Source: Carnimonas nigrificans ATCC BAA-78 (GTDB taxonomy: Bacteria > Pseudomonadota > Gammaproteobacteria > Pseudomonadales > Halomonadaceae). From it: DNA of 64,000 bases. The DNA is taken from the NCBI RefSeq assembly GCF_000526695.1, contig NZ_JAGO01000011.1:124001-188000 (forward strand), in the 5' to 3' direction. Shown piece after piece: positions 37,526 to 46,767 of the stretch. Positions within the stretch are counted from its first letter, which is position 1. Each line of letters begins with the position of its first letter. A program made the position numbers and the translations under genes. The notes beneath the pieces are model-generated. The model made no database searches and had not been told where the DNA came from. It saw only the letters and a program-made list of their open reading frames with translations.

Positions 37526-38704
37526 ATGGCGAAGATGAAAGGTATGGACAAGCCGGCTTTCGTACAGCAGTGGCGATCGCACAAAAAAGTGGGCGCAGTA
37601 AGTGCCATCGCATTGGCAGCGGTATTGGCCGGTTGTCAAAGCAACATGAATAACCCTTCCATCGAAAATGCTTCTTTCAGCAACGGGGCCTCGGTAGGCG
37701 GAAGTGCCTCCTCGGCATCAGATGGCTCCTCCAGCGCAGGCAATGCCGGTACTTCCAGCCAGCCAAGCACGTACCAGGTACGTAGCGGCGATACGCTCTA
37801 TAGCATCGCATGGCGCGAGAACATGAAGTACGACGAGCTGGCGCGCATCAACAATATTCAGCCTCCTTACGCCATCCATGTTGGGCAGGAGCTTAAGCTG
37901 AGTGAAGGTGCGCCGTCAGGCAACAGTGGTGCTACTGCGGCTGCTAACGGTACACAAACGCAAGGACTGGGGGATGATTCAGCTCCCATTCAGAGCAGTA
38001 ATACCAATGCCGGTCAGTCGGCAGGGCAGTCCGGTCAGGCTCAGCAGGGGAGTGGTCAGGATGACAGTTGGCTGTTGCCTTCCTCCAATACGGGTGCCAA
38101 CAGCAGCGGTCAGCAGGTAAACGCGACCCAGTCCGGTAACAACGCGGCACAGGGCGCTACTGTTAATGCAGGCGCTGCTGGAGCGGCGGCTGCGGCGAAT
38201 GCGAATGGTGGCAGTTCAGCAAACAACACTTCTGCCTCCAATAGCACGCAGAACAACAGTGCCGGGCAGGTGGCCAAGGCGTCGCAGGCACCCCAGGCTG
38301 ATCCGAATCGCAAGTATACGCCAGCCAAAACCATCAATTGGCAGTGGCCCGCTCAAGGCAGGCTCATCAAGCGCTTCTCTGACTCGTCGAACATTACTGC
38401 CGGTATCGACATCGCTGGGCAGCAGGGCACACCGGTACATGCAGCCGGGCCTGGTCTGGTCGTATATGCAGGTGATGGCGTAAGAGGGTACGGCAACCTG
38501 GTTATCATCAAGCATAACAATGCGTTCCTGAGTGCTTATGCGCATAACAACGCGCTCAATGTGAAAGAGGGCGATGTGGTTGTTACCGGGCAGCAGATTG
38601 CCACGATGGGCAGTACCGAGGCCGATCAGGTCAACCTGCACTTTGAAGTGCGTCAGGACGGTAAGCCCAGGGACCCGCTTAACTACCTGCCCAAACAACA
38701 ATAG
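37526..38704 (+). CDS. nlpD: Murein hydrolase activator lipoprotein NlpD
   Basis: About 393 residues: a lipoprotein signal with lipobox LAGC, a LysM domain (YQVRSGDTLYSIAWRENM), a 150-residue linker very rich in Ser, Asn, Gln, Ala and Gly, and a LytM/M23 domain at the C-terminus (GIDIAGQQGTPVHAAG, LSAYAHNN, NLHFEVRQDG). The catalytic zinc ligands are partly lost: the first His is not found before the GIDI motif and the HxH motif reads NLH. This fits a non-enzymatic activator of the amidase AmiC at the septum. AAGGAG lies 10 nt before the ATG. It precedes rpoS, and in enterobacteria the main rpoS promoter is within nlpD. Confidence 0.92.
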   Translation: MAKMKGMDKPAFVQQWRSHKKVGAVSAIALAAVLAGCQSNMNNPSIENASFSNGASVGGSASSASDGSSSAGNAGTSSQPSTYQVRSGDTLYSIAWRENMKYDELARINNIQPPYAIHVGQELKLSEGAPSGNSGATAAANGTQTQGLGDDSAPIQSSNTNAGQSAGQSGQAQQGSGQDDSWLLPSSNTGANSSGQQVNATQSGNNAAQGATVNAGAAGAAAAANANGGSSANNTSASNSTQNNSAGQVAKASQAPQADPNRKYTPAKTINWQWPAQGRLIKRFSDSSNITAGIDIAGQQGTPVHAAGPGLVVYAGDGVRGYGNLVIIKHNNAFLSAYAHNNALNVKEGDVVVTGQQIATMGSTEADQVNLHFEVRQDGKPRDPLNYLPKQQ

Positions 38705-38766
38705 TAACCCGTTGAAAGAAAGTGCCTGACAGGCATGTGATCCGAAGACGTAGGCCAGAAGTTTAG

Positions 38767-38793
38767 TTGTGTGAATTGTGTAAGTTGTGTAAT
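38767..38793 (+). repeat. Three tandem 9-bp repeats (TTGTGTNAN) in the rpoS leader
   Basis: TTGTGTGAA, TTGTGTAAG and TTGTGTAAT follow one another with exact 9-bp period between nlpD and rpoS, about 70-95 bp before the rpoS start. Just upstream is a small palindrome TGCCTG-A-CAGGCA (38723-38735). Confidence 0.6.
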
Positions 38794-38860
38794 TAACCAA
38801 CACATATGACTGGAGCATGCTGTTCTGCTCCCGCTGCTTTCAAGGATGAAGGGGGGCGTT

Positions 38861-39898
38861 ATGTGCGCAATTGCCAAGAGTAACTTCACCACCGGGCGCG
38901 TACCCGAGTACGCTCAAGCAGTACCGGGCGTCTATGACGATGGCGTCGCGGAGGATGAGCTTCTTGAGGAAGAGATCGAGGTTGGTAGCGTTGTAGGGGA
39001 TGAGCCGACTGAGGAAAGCAGTCGGCGTTCCTCTCAAGGCAGGCGGAGCAATATCAGTGGCAGCCCCGATGCTACCCAGCTCTATCTGAGCGAGATCGGC
39101 GGCTCTCCTCTGTTGAAGCCGGAAGAAGAGGTCTATTACGGGCGCCTGGCGCGCAAAGGGGACCCCGAAGGGCGGGCGCGTATGATCGAGTCCAACCTTC
39201 GGCTGGTCGTCAAGATATCGCGACGCTATCTGAATCGTGGCCTGACCCTGCTGGATCTCATTGAAGAGGGTAATCTCGGCCTGATTCGCGCCGTAGAGAA
39301 GTTCGATCCTGAGCGGGGGTTCCGTTTCTCCACCTACGCTACCTGGTGGATCAGGCAAACCATTGAGCGTGCCTTGATGAATCAGACGCGCACCATTCGT
39401 CTGCCCATTCACGTAGTGAAAGAGCTTAACGTTTATCTTCGGGCTTCCCGCGAGCTGGCGCAGCGGCTCGACCATGAGCCTACCGCTGATGACATTGCAG
39501 CCCATCTGGATCGTCGTTCGGTAGCCGCAGTTGAAAAAATGCTCAAGTTAAACGAGCGTATCTCTTCGGTGGATCTGCCTATTGGTAGTGGAAACGATAA
39601 ACCGCTGCTCGACACTCTGGTGGATGACAATGAACTGGGGCCAGAGTCGAATCTGCTTGATAGCGACGTTAAGTCACAGGTAAATGGCTGGCTTGACGAA
39701 TTGCCCGAGAAGCAGAAGGAAGTGGTGGTACGGCGTTTTGGCTTGCGCGGTCACGAAGCTGCGACGCTAGAGCAGGTGGGGGAAGAAATAGGGCTCACTC
39801 GTGAGCGAGTGCGGCAAATTCAGGCCGATGCATTGAAGAAATTGCGGCGCGTGCTAGAGATGCGCGGGCTCTCGCTGGACACTATTTTCAATCAGTAA
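38861..39898 (+). CDS. rpoS: RNA polymerase sigma factor RpoS
   Basis: A 345-residue group 2 sigma-70 factor for stationary phase and stress. Region 1.2-2 shows [75 protein letters not shown]; region 3 has [10 protein letters not shown]; region 4 has [29 protein letters not shown]. The N-terminal 50 residues are acidic. The ATG at 38861 follows AAGGGGGG; an ATG at 38846 is less likely. Position after nlpD is the classic gammaproteobacterial one. Confidence 0.96.
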   Translation: MCAIAKSNFTTGRVPEYAQAVPGVYDDGVAEDELLEEEIEVGSVVGDEPTEESSRRSSQGRRSNISGSPDATQLYLSEIGGSPLLKPEEEVYYGRLARKGDPEGRARMIESNLRLVVKISRRYLNRGLTLLDLIEEGNLGLIRAVEKFDPERGFRFSTYATWWIRQTIERALMNQTRTIRLPIHVVKELNVYLRASRELAQRLDHEPTADDIAAHLDRRSVAAVEKMLKLNERISSVDLPIGSGNDKPLLDTLVDDNELGPESNLLDSDVKSQVNGWLDELPEKQKEVVVRRFGLRGHEAATLEQVGEEIGLTRERVRQIQADALKKLRRVLEMRGLSLDTIFNQ

Positions 39899-40099
39899 TT
39901 GTAGGCGGTTGGGTGCGCGTGGATGGCAGGCAGCGCTCAACCTGTTACATGCGCCGATGTATGTATCTGTATAATCTGTGGTACATTAACGCCATCGAAA
40001 CTGCGAATTCGCCCATCTTGGCAGGTCGTTTTGCAGTAGGAACAGCCATTACTATAGTGCTGACGATAATCAAGGCTCATATTCTACAGGAAAGTCTCA

Positions 40100-41554
40100 A
40101 TGCTGAAGTTTAGAGTGCTGCCTCTGGTGCTGGGAGTTTCGCTAGTGCCGCAGGTGGCTAGCGCTGCGGATCTCATCTCCATTGCGCAGGATGCGCTGAC
40201 CAATAACGCCAGTTTGCTGGGTGATCAGGCTGGTGTGAATGCGACCAGAGAGGGTGAAGGCGTTGCCCGGGGCGCGCTGTTGCCTCAGGTGAATGCAACC
40301 GCTTCCGTCTCCCGCAACCACACCTCCAACTCTGAGCAAACCGGCGGAAATACTTCGCAGATCCTGCAAGAGTTGGGAGTGTCGGGCGCATCCAGCAGTG
40401 GTTCCGAGGATAAAACGCATAACGAATCCTCGGTCACCATTCAGGCGACGCAATCGCTTTTCAATGCGACCAACTGGTACTCTCTGGCTGCTGCAAAGCG
40501 TCAGACTGCCCAGCAGATTCTAAACTTCTCCAATAACCGTCAAACGCTGCTGTTTGACGTTGCCAACGCCTATTTCACCGTATTGCGGGCGAAGGAGCTA
40601 TTGGATACCGACCGCGCGGCTGAAGCGGCCTACAAGCGCCAGCTTGAACAGGTTCGCGAGCAGTTTGACGTGGGCGTGGTAGCTGCCACCGATCTCCGCG
40701 AGGCAGAAGCTTCATACGACTCCGCTCGTGCTACTCGTATCTCTCAGGAGAGCACGCTGACGGTTGATTTTGATGCCTTGACCGCGCTGACTGGCAAGCA
40801 GTACCCCAGTATCGACAAGCTCTCCGAAGACATGCCAATCGAGTCGCCCAAGCCCGCCAATCGCGAAGCGTGGGTTGAAATGGGTAACTCCCAGAACCTT
40901 GCCCTGAAAACAGCGCGTGCCGGTATAGATTCTGCGCGTGCCAACGTAGCGATTGCCCGTGCAGGGCACTTGCCGACCCTTGATGCGGTCGCTTCCTGGA
41001 GCTATGGCGGTACCAGCCGTTACCGTGGCTTCAACAAGGAAAACCAGATCGGCCTGCAAGCCTCTATTCCGATTTACTCTGGTGGCTCTACCTCCGCTCA
41101 GGTCAATCAGAATACCTATCAGCTTGAACAGGCCCAGTTCCAGGCGGAAGAGCAGCTGCGTCGCACGGTACAGAACATCAGCTCCTTCTTTGCCCAGTCG
41201 AACAACAATGTGCTCTCGGTTGAAGCGCAGAAGCGCGCAGTTATCTCCAACCGTGCTTCACTCAAGGCAACCCAGGATGGCTATGAAGTGGGCACGCGTA
41301 CCATTCTCGACGTGCTGAACTCGCAAAACAGCTACTACTCGTCTTTGCAGGCTTACTCCTCGGCTCGCTATGACTATGTGCTGAACATGCTACAGCTGCG
41401 CCAGAATGCCGGTATCCTCGATGTTGGCTCGCTGCAATCGTTGAATAGCTGGCTGGTCAAGGATAACTCCCCGGTTCGTCTTGATGGCAAAGGCGACTCG
41501 CTGGTGCCGGCCATTGGCGATGCCTCCATCGACGTTAACAAGCTGGGTTCCTGA
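40100..41554 (+). CDS. tolC: TolC-family outer membrane channel protein
   Basis: A 484-residue outer membrane efflux protein with signal peptide (LPLVLGVSLVPQVASA, then ADLISIAQDAL). Two OEP repeats are seen, with the first FNATNWYSLAAAKRQTAQQ and QFDVGVVAATDLREAEASYD, the second IYSGGSTSAQVNQNTYQLEQ and YEVGTRTILDVLNSQNSYY. It forms trimeric channels for type I secretion and tripartite pumps. A 55-residue Ser/Thr/Asn-rich insert (SNSEQTGGN to THNES) lies in the first repeat near the extracellular loop. The upstream 200 bp contain a good TATAAT at 39970-39975. No pump genes are adjacent; a strong terminator follows. Confidence 0.93.
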   Translation: MLKFRVLPLVLGVSLVPQVASAADLISIAQDALTNNASLLGDQAGVNATREGEGVARGALLPQVNATASVSRNHTSNSEQTGGNTSQILQELGVSGASSSGSEDKTHNESSVTIQATQSLFNATNWYSLAAAKRQTAQQILNFSNNRQTLLFDVANAYFTVLRAKELLDTDRAAEAAYKRQLEQVREQFDVGVVAATDLREAEASYDSARATRISQESTLTVDFDALTALTGKQYPSIDKLSEDMPIESPKPANREAWVEMGNSQNLALKTARAGIDSARANVAIARAGHLPTLDAVASWSYGGTSRYRGFNKENQIGLQASIPIYSGGSTSAQVNQNTYQLEQAQFQAEEQLRRTVQNISSFFAQSNNNVLSVEAQKRAVISNRASLKATQDGYEVGTRTILDVLNSQNSYYSSLQAYSSARYDYVLNMLQLRQNAGILDVGSLQSLNSWLVKDNSPVRLDGKGDSLVPAIGDASIDVNKLGS

Positions 41555-41589
41555 GACTCCAGCAGTTAGCTGATGATGCGCTAGCAATG

Positions 41590-41631
41590 AAACACCTTCT
41601 GCCGAAAATTCTGTTGGCAGAAGGTGTTTTT
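41590..41631 (+). terminator. Terminator after tolC
   Basis: AACACCTTCTGCC (41591-41603) pairs with GGCAGAAGGTGTT (41616-41628), followed by a T run. Confidence 0.9.
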
Positions 41632-41762
41632 ATGTCCGCCCAGCAGTTTTTGCGACGGTGGGCGTTTCTCTCTGGTACATTTATAGCCAACCGTCTGGTT
41701 ATACGCCTCGCGTGTACTTTCAGCGACTTCCTCTTCGTTTACAGATATTGTCGGTTTCTGCC

Positions 41763-42869
41763 ATGTCCCGCCCATTACGCGCCCTGATTGATCTTGCGGC
41801 GCTGCGCCATAACTATCAGTGTGCCTGCGACCTGTTCCCGCAAAGCCGGGCGATTGCAGTGTTGAAAGCGAACGCCTACGGTCACGATGCGCTGCGGTGT
41901 GCCAAAGCGCTGGAAGGGCAGGCGCCGGCCTTTGCAGTGGCGTCCATTGAGGAAGCGCTGGCGTTGCGCGCTGGCGGCATCCAGCAACCGATTGTGCTGC
42001 TGGAAGGTTTTTTTGAAGCGGATGAGCTGCCTGAAATAGCGCGCCAGGGCTTCTGGACAGCGCTACACAGTCAGTGGCAGGTGGATGCTCTGCTCAATGC
42101 TGATTTGCCCGCACCAGTCCACGCCTGGCTGAAGTTCGACTCCGGTATGCATCGCCTGGGATTCAGTGCGAAGGAGTTCATGAGCAACTGGAGAGCGCTG
42201 GCAGCCAGCGGTAAAGCGATGGATATGCACCTTATTACCCACTTTGCGACCGCCGATCTCGTTGACCATCGCTATCGCGATATTCAGCTTGAGCATATTG
42301 CTGCGCTGCGCGCTCAGCTTGAGAGCGAAGGTTTTCAGGTGCCTTGCTGCCTCGCCAATTCACCGGCAACGCTCACGTTGCAAGGCGCTGGAACGTGGCA
42401 CCGGCCAGGCGTGATGCTATACGGCGCTGACCCGCTTGAGCAGGCCAATCCCTATAGTCAGACGCTACGGCCTGTCATGACGCTTGAGAGTGAATTGATT
42501 GCAGTGCGTGAAGTGGCCGCCGGTGAGCCGGTCGGCTATGGCGGGCGTTTTGTAGCACCGCGCGCCACGCGTATTGGCGTTGTCGCCTGTGGCTACGGTG
42601 ACGGTTATGACCGCCATGCGCGCGAAGGCACGCCGCTGCTGGTGGGGGGCAAACGTGCGCCACTGGCAGGGCGTGTTTCCATGGATATGATGACGGTTGA
42701 TATCTCGCATCTGGAAGACGCTCATGTCGGTTCTCGCGTTACCCTGTGGGGGAGAGCGCCCGACGGTGCTGAGCTGAGCGTATCCGAGGTAGCCAACTGG
42801 TGCGATACCATCAATTACACGCTGCTGACTGGTGTAACGCCGCGAGTTCCTCGAATTTTTAGCACATAA
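41763..42869 (+). CDS. alr: Alanine racemase
   Basis: A 368-residue PLP enzyme making D-alanine for peptidoglycan. K35 in VLKANAYGHD carries PLP, and the opposite catalytic base is Y278 in CGYGDGYDRH. Other family motifs are WLKFDSGMHRLGF, CLANSPATL, RPGVMLYGADPL and GRVSMDMMTVD. The start at 41763 fits family length; the ribosome-binding site is weak and the frame is open 35 codons upstream. It is followed by lpxL after 105 nt. Confidence 0.95.
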   Translation: MSRPLRALIDLAALRHNYQCACDLFPQSRAIAVLKANAYGHDALRCAKALEGQAPAFAVASIEEALALRAGGIQQPIVLLEGFFEADELPEIARQGFWTALHSQWQVDALLNADLPAPVHAWLKFDSGMHRLGFSAKEFMSNWRALAASGKAMDMHLITHFATADLVDHRYRDIQLEHIAALRAQLESEGFQVPCCLANSPATLTLQGAGTWHRPGVMLYGADPLEQANPYSQTLRPVMTLESELIAVREVAAGEPVGYGGRFVAPRATRIGVVACGYGDGYDRHAREGTPLLVGGKRAPLAGRVSMDMMTVDISHLEDAHVGSRVTLWGRAPDGAELSVSEVANWCDTINYTLLTGVTPRVPRIFST

Positions 42870-42974
42870 GACATAATACGTAAGACATGGAGTGTGGCGC
42901 GATGCTCGCTTTTGGCGCTGCGTTTCTCATGAAATGGTTGAGCGGCTCTCTTTACTGGTAATGGTTAGGGTTTA

Positions 42975-43889
42975 ATGGCAAAGAAGAATTTCCCCAAACA
43001 TTTATGGCACCCCACCTATTGGCCTACCTGGGCGATGATTGCCGGGTTGCGTACAAGTGCCTTTCTGCCCTGGAAAGCCAAACTATGGCTAGGGCGTGCA
43101 CTGGGAGAATTCGGCTACCGATTTATCAAGCGGCGGCGTCATATTGCCGAGACCAACGTGCGGCTCTGCTTCCCTGAACTAAATGAGAGCGAACAGCAGG
43201 CGCTGGTGAAGCGTATCTTCCACTCCAATGGAATCGGCGTGTTTGAAACTGCCACGGGCTGGTGTCGTGATCCTGAGCACCTGCGCCATCGCGTTACCTT
43301 CAAGGGCACCGAGCATATGGAGCGCGCCAAGGCGCAGGGCAAAGGCGTGCTGATTATCGGTATTCACTTCTCGACGCTGGATTTGGGCGGGGCCTTGCAC
43401 TCGCTGTTTTTCGATGCGGATGTGGTGTATCGCCCGCATAACAATCCCCTGTTTGAATCCTTTATGACCAATGCCCGCAACCATATTTTTGGTCAGGCCA
43501 TTGATCGTCACGATTTGCGTGGCGTTGTGCGGCGAATCAAGTCGGGTCATGCCGTATGGTACTCACCCGATCAGGATTTCGGTCGCTCGGTGAGTGTTTT
43601 TGCGCCGTTTTTTGGCATTAATGCCGCGACCATCAAGCTCACCGCGAAAATCGCTCGCATGACAGGGGCGCCTGTTATGCCACTGATGTTCCACCGCAAT
43701 GACGACAATCGCACCTATACGCTCGAATATCTTCCCGCGCTGGAAAACTTCCCGAGTGGTGATGACGTTGCTGACGCCACGCAGGTAAATGAGTTCATCG
43801 AACAGGCCATTCGTCGCCATCCTGAGCAATATCTGTGGCTGCATCGCCGCTTCAAAACCCGTCCTCGGGGGGAAGCTTCGCTTTATTGA
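42975..43889 (+). CDS. lpxL: Lipid A lauroyl acyltransferase, LpxL family
   Basis: A 304-residue membrane-associated acyltransferase of lipid A late acylation. The catalytic HX4D is H131-D136 in IIGIHFSTLDLGG; other motifs are VVYRPHNNPLFE, WYSPDQDFG (typical LpxL, not LpxM), VFAPFFGINAAT and YLWLHRRFKTRPRG. The N-terminus has one hydrophobic segment. It transfers a secondary acyl chain, usually lauroyl, from ACP to Kdo2-lipid IVA. Acyl-chain choice cannot be read from sequence. Confidence 0.93.
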   Translation: MAKKNFPKHLWHPTYWPTWAMIAGLRTSAFLPWKAKLWLGRALGEFGYRFIKRRRHIAETNVRLCFPELNESEQQALVKRIFHSNGIGVFETATGWCRDPEHLRHRVTFKGTEHMERAKAQGKGVLIIGIHFSTLDLGGALHSLFFDADVVYRPHNNPLFESFMTNARNHIFGQAIDRHDLRGVVRRIKSGHAVWYSPDQDFGRSVSVFAPFFGINAATIKLTAKIARMTGAPVMPLMFHRNDDNRTYTLEYLPALENFPSGDDVADATQVNEFIEQAIRRHPEQYLWLHRRFKTRPRGEASLY

Positions 43890-44422
43890 ACATGGCTGCC
43901 TTGTTCGCACAATAATCCAACGACCTTTAACGATGAATGTGTTGTGGTTGTGAATGTGAATGAATGGGCAGATGCTCGCAGACCTGCCGTGGGCAGGCGG
44001 TGCCTCAATAGATTACCCGCCAGCAAATAATGCTGCCGCCTTATTGCGGCAGTAGAACCTCCTTCAGCGAAATACTCTTGTTACCTTGCCTGGAAGGCTG
44101 CTACCGCTACCGAGCAGCGAGTGGGTATTGCTATCCGTGGCCTGGCTGAATTCCTCCATGCCCGCGTCATGTTTCGCTTGATCGGGCTGGGCTTGTGTCG
44201 CATCTTTCGCAATGCGAATGGTCGTTATTGAACAGATTGGTGGCCTTGCCTTTCTACCTTGTGCAGCACTCGACGGCGCGTTTCTGATCTTTTCTGTAGC
44301 AGAAGTGCGGGTTAGAGCGAAGGTTAGCCCAATGGATAAGGTAGGGGCTGTTGCCAAACCGACCGAAGTATCACGACAATGATGCAGGGTAGGCTCTTCT
44401 TGAACCGAGCGAGGTACACAAC
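43890..44422. other. 533-base region without a supported gene
   Basis: CTGCCGC (44033-44039) and GCGGCAG (44046-44052) form a small hairpin which on the minus strand is followed by TTATTT. A minus frame at 44064-44357 (97 codons, TTG start) ends just before it, but has no ribosome-binding site, no recognisable family and odd composition. No tRNA or known RNA is visible. Confidence 0.35.
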
Positions 44423-44611
44423 ATGCTGGCGGTAGAGCAAAAGCAAAAAGTGGGGCAGGTGTGGCAAGCGCAGGACTATCGGGCAGGCAGAATTGAAAGC
44501 CAGCTTAGAATTGCGCGCAATCTGTTACTACAAACCCATTTTTCGGATGAACGCATCGCGTTTATTACCGAGCTTAGCGTTAAACAGGTAAGTGCGTTGC
44601 GCTTTGAGTAG
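44423..44611 (+). CDS. Small protein resembling the C-terminal tail of Rpn-family nucleases
   Basis: A 62-residue protein with GAGGT 8 nt before the ATG. Its C-terminal half, IARNLLLQTHFSDERIAFIT followed by ELSVKQVSAL, follows the helix-turn pattern at the end of Rpn (YhgA-like, PD-(D/E)XK) proteins, where a run of IA-x-x-LL-x-x-x-x-x-x-x-x-I-x-x-x-T-x-L-S is typical. The nuclease domain itself is absent, and the 500 bp upstream contain no remnant that I can read. In E. coli such C-terminal parts are also made as separate small proteins that inhibit the full-length nuclease. Here it could be a free-standing version or a decayed remnant. A terminator follows. Confidence 0.5.
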   Translation: MLAVEQKQKVGQVWQAQDYRAGRIESQLRIARNLLLQTHFSDERIAFITELSVKQVSALRFE

Positions 44612-44650
44612 GTCAAACGATCCTTGCAGCACCGTATTTTCGTGAATAGC

Positions 44651-44690
44651 AAAAGCGCGAGGCTGATAGCTCAGCCCCGCGCTTTTATTT
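44651..44690. terminator. Bidirectional terminator between the Rpn-tail-like gene and ettA
   Basis: AAAGCGCG-A-GGCTGA pairs with TCAGCC-C-CGCGCTTT around a short loop, with one mismatch. T-rich stretches follow on both strands. Confidence 0.8.
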
Positions 44691-44709
44691 ATCCAACTGC
44701 TCTAACGCA

Positions 44710-46371
44710 TTAAGCGTCGATGCGTTTGTACTTCACTTTCTTGGGAGTGTCGCTGCCAACGCGCTTGTGATAATCCACTTCATACTCGCTGTATGACCCT
44801 TCGAAGAAGGTCACTTTGGAGTCGCCTTCATAAGCGAGGATATGAGTCGCTACGCGGTCCAGGAACCAGCGGTCGTGACTGATTACCATGGCGCACCCCG
44901 GGAAGGCCAGCAACGCTTCTTCCAGCGCGCGCAGAGTCTCAACGTCCAAATCGTTGGAGGGTTCGTCGAGCAGCAGTACGTTAGCGCCCTGCTTGAGCGT
45001 TTGCGCCAGCTGCAAACGGCCACGCTCACCGCCTGACAGATCCTTGAGGAACTTCTGCTGGTCGTTGCCTTTGAAGTTGAAACGGCCCACATAGGCGCGC
45101 GACGACGTTTCGTAGCCATTGATGTTCAGAATATCCTGACCATCGGACACGGCTTCCCATACCGTCTGATTATTGTCGAGAGCATCGCGAAGCTGTTCGA
45201 CATAGGCAATCTTGACCGTATCGCCCAGCACTACTTCGCCAGCGTCGGGCTGTTCCGTGCCGTTGACCAGCTTCAACAGTGTCGATTTACCTGCGCCGTT
45301 TCCGCCCACAATGCCCACGATGGCCCCTTTGGGAACGGTGAAGGAGAGGTCTTCAAACAGCAGCTTGCCGTCGAACCGCTTGGCAACATTGTGGAATTCG
45401 ATGACCTTGTCGCCGAGACGCGGGCCGGGCGGAATGTAGATTTCGTTGGTTTCGTTACGAGTCTGGAATTCGCTCGACTGCATCTCTTCAAAACGCGCCA
45501 GACGCGCCTTGTTCTTGGCCTGACGCCCCTTGGCACCCTGACGTACCCACTCAAGCTCCTGCTTGATGGCTTTCTGATGGGAAGCCTCCTGCTTGGCTTC
45601 CTGAGAAAGACGTTTCTCTTTCGCTTCCAGCCAGTCAGAGTAGTTGCCTTCGAAGGGAATGCCACGTCCGCGGTCAAGCTCAAGAATCCAGCCCGCCGCG
45701 TTATCCAGAAAGTAGCGGTCGTGGGTAACAGCGACAACAGTGCCGGGGTACTCGACCAGGAAACGTTCCAACCAGCCTACCGATTCAGCGTCAAGGTGGT
45801 TGGTAGGCTCATCCAGCAGCAGCATGTCAGGGTTGGAGAGCAGCAAGCGGCACAGTGCCACGCGGCGACGCTCGCCCCCCGACAGGTTGCCTACGCACGC
45901 TTCCCAGGGGGGAAGACGCAGCGCTTCAGCGGCCACGTTGAGCTTGCGCTCCAGATTATGCGCGTCGGCAGCTTCGATAATGTTTTCCAGCTTCGCCTGT
46001 TTGGCTGCCAAGGCATCGAAATCGGCATCAGGTTCTGCGTAGGCAGCGTACACCTTGTCGAGTTCTGCCTGAGCTTCCTTCACTTCGCCCAGCGCTTCTT
46101 CCACCGTTTCGCGAACATTTTTGCTGTCGTCAAGCGCTGGCTCCTGGGGCAGGTAGCCGACGTTGATGCCTGCCATCGGAACGGCTTCACCGTTATATTC
46201 GGTATCGACGCCAGCCATGATGCGCAGCAGTGAAGATTTACCTGCACCATTGAGGCCGAGCACGCCGATCTTGGCGCCAGGGAAGAAGGAGAGCGAGATA
46301 TCCTTGAGGATTTCGCGCTTGGGGGGAACGGTCTTGCCGACCCTGCTCATCGAGTAGACGTATTGCGCCAT
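44710..46371 (-). CDS. ettA: Energy-dependent translational throttle protein EttA (ABC-F ATPase)
   Basis: A 553-residue ABC-F protein with two ATPase domains: Walker A GLNGAGKSS and GGNGAGKST, signatures LSGGERRR and LSGGERGR, Walker B LLLDEPTNHLD and LLLDEPSNDLD. The start MAQYVYSMSRVGKTVPPKR matches EttA exactly in kind; 22 open codons upstream do not belong. The PtIM linker between domains is present (KEKRLSQEAKQEASHQKAIK). It binds the ribosomal E site and gates the first elongation step according to ATP/ADP ratio. Ribosome-binding site is weak. Confidence 0.95.
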   Translation of the reverse strand: MAQYVYSMSRVGKTVPPKREILKDISLSFFPGAKIGVLGLNGAGKSSLLRIMAGVDTEYNGEAVPMAGINVGYLPQEPALDDSKNVRETVEEALGEVKEAQAELDKVYAAYAEPDADFDALAAKQAKLENIIEAADAHNLERKLNVAAEALRLPPWEACVGNLSGGERRRVALCRLLLSNPDMLLLDEPTNHLDAESVGWLERFLVEYPGTVVAVTHDRYFLDNAAGWILELDRGRGIPFEGNYSDWLEAKEKRLSQEAKQEASHQKAIKQELEWVRQGAKGRQAKNKARLARFEEMQSSEFQTRNETNEIYIPPGPRLGDKVIEFHNVAKRFDGKLLFEDLSFTVPKGAIVGIVGGNGAGKSTLLKLVNGTEQPDAGEVVLGDTVKIAYVEQLRDALDNNQTVWEAVSDGQDILNINGYETSSRAYVGRFNFKGNDQQKFLKDLSGGERGRLQLAQTLKQGANVLLLDEPSNDLDVETLRALEEALLAFPGCAMVISHDRWFLDRVATHILAYEGDSKVTFFEGSYSEYEVDYHKRVGSDTPKKVKYKRIDA

Positions 46372-46578
46372 AGCGGGGTATATGCCTCTTCTATTGGATG
46401 GTCGATAGCCGCTGCTATTCATGTCATTGCGTGACAATCGCTAGTCTGACGGCGGCTCGATATAGGCGAGATGATAAAGAGGGAAGTCGCAATGCACCAG
46501 TGCAGAAGCGAGAGATAAGCGCTGACACCTGAAAAAGAGGTGCCAGCAGCTCCTTAACGACGATGGCTACGTGAAGAT

Positions 46579-46767
46579 TTACTCTTCGTCCCAATCGTCC
46601 CAGTCCTCGATCAACTGTTTGAGGCGACGCTCTTCCAGCAGCGCTTCTACCCTGCGACGGGTAGCGGGATCGCTTTTGGTGCGTGTATTGGGAGAGAATT
46701 CATCATCATTGACGGCATCGAATTCTTCTTCGTTCTCACTGTCAGTCGAATACAGTTCAGAGCTCAC
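46579..46767 (-). CDS. Small acidic protein, PA3496-like family
   Basis: A 62-residue very acidic protein. The core RRRVEALLEERRLKQLIEDWDD resembles the small proteobacterial family named after Pseudomonas PA3496, annotated as putative envelope-integrity proteins on thin evidence. It starts with GTG at 46767, after AGAGGTG. No signal peptide or membrane segment is seen, so it should be cytoplasmic. Family assignment is from memory of the core motif. Confidence 0.65.
   Translation of the reverse strand: MSSELYSTDSENEEEFDAVNDDEFSPNTRTKSDPATRRRVEALLEERRLKQLIEDWDDWDEE

Noticed and set aside
39950..39976. Possible sigma-70 promoter of tolC: TATAAT at 39970 with TTACAT about 19 bp upstream
   Set aside because: The -35 match is poor and the spacing too long; only the -10 is convincing, so no promoter was annotated.
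44064..44357. 97-codon minus-strand frame starting with TTG, followed by a hairpin with a T-rich 3' side
   Set aside because: The hairpin is suggestive, but there is no ribosome-binding site, the start is rare and the protein resembles nothing; composition looks non-coding.
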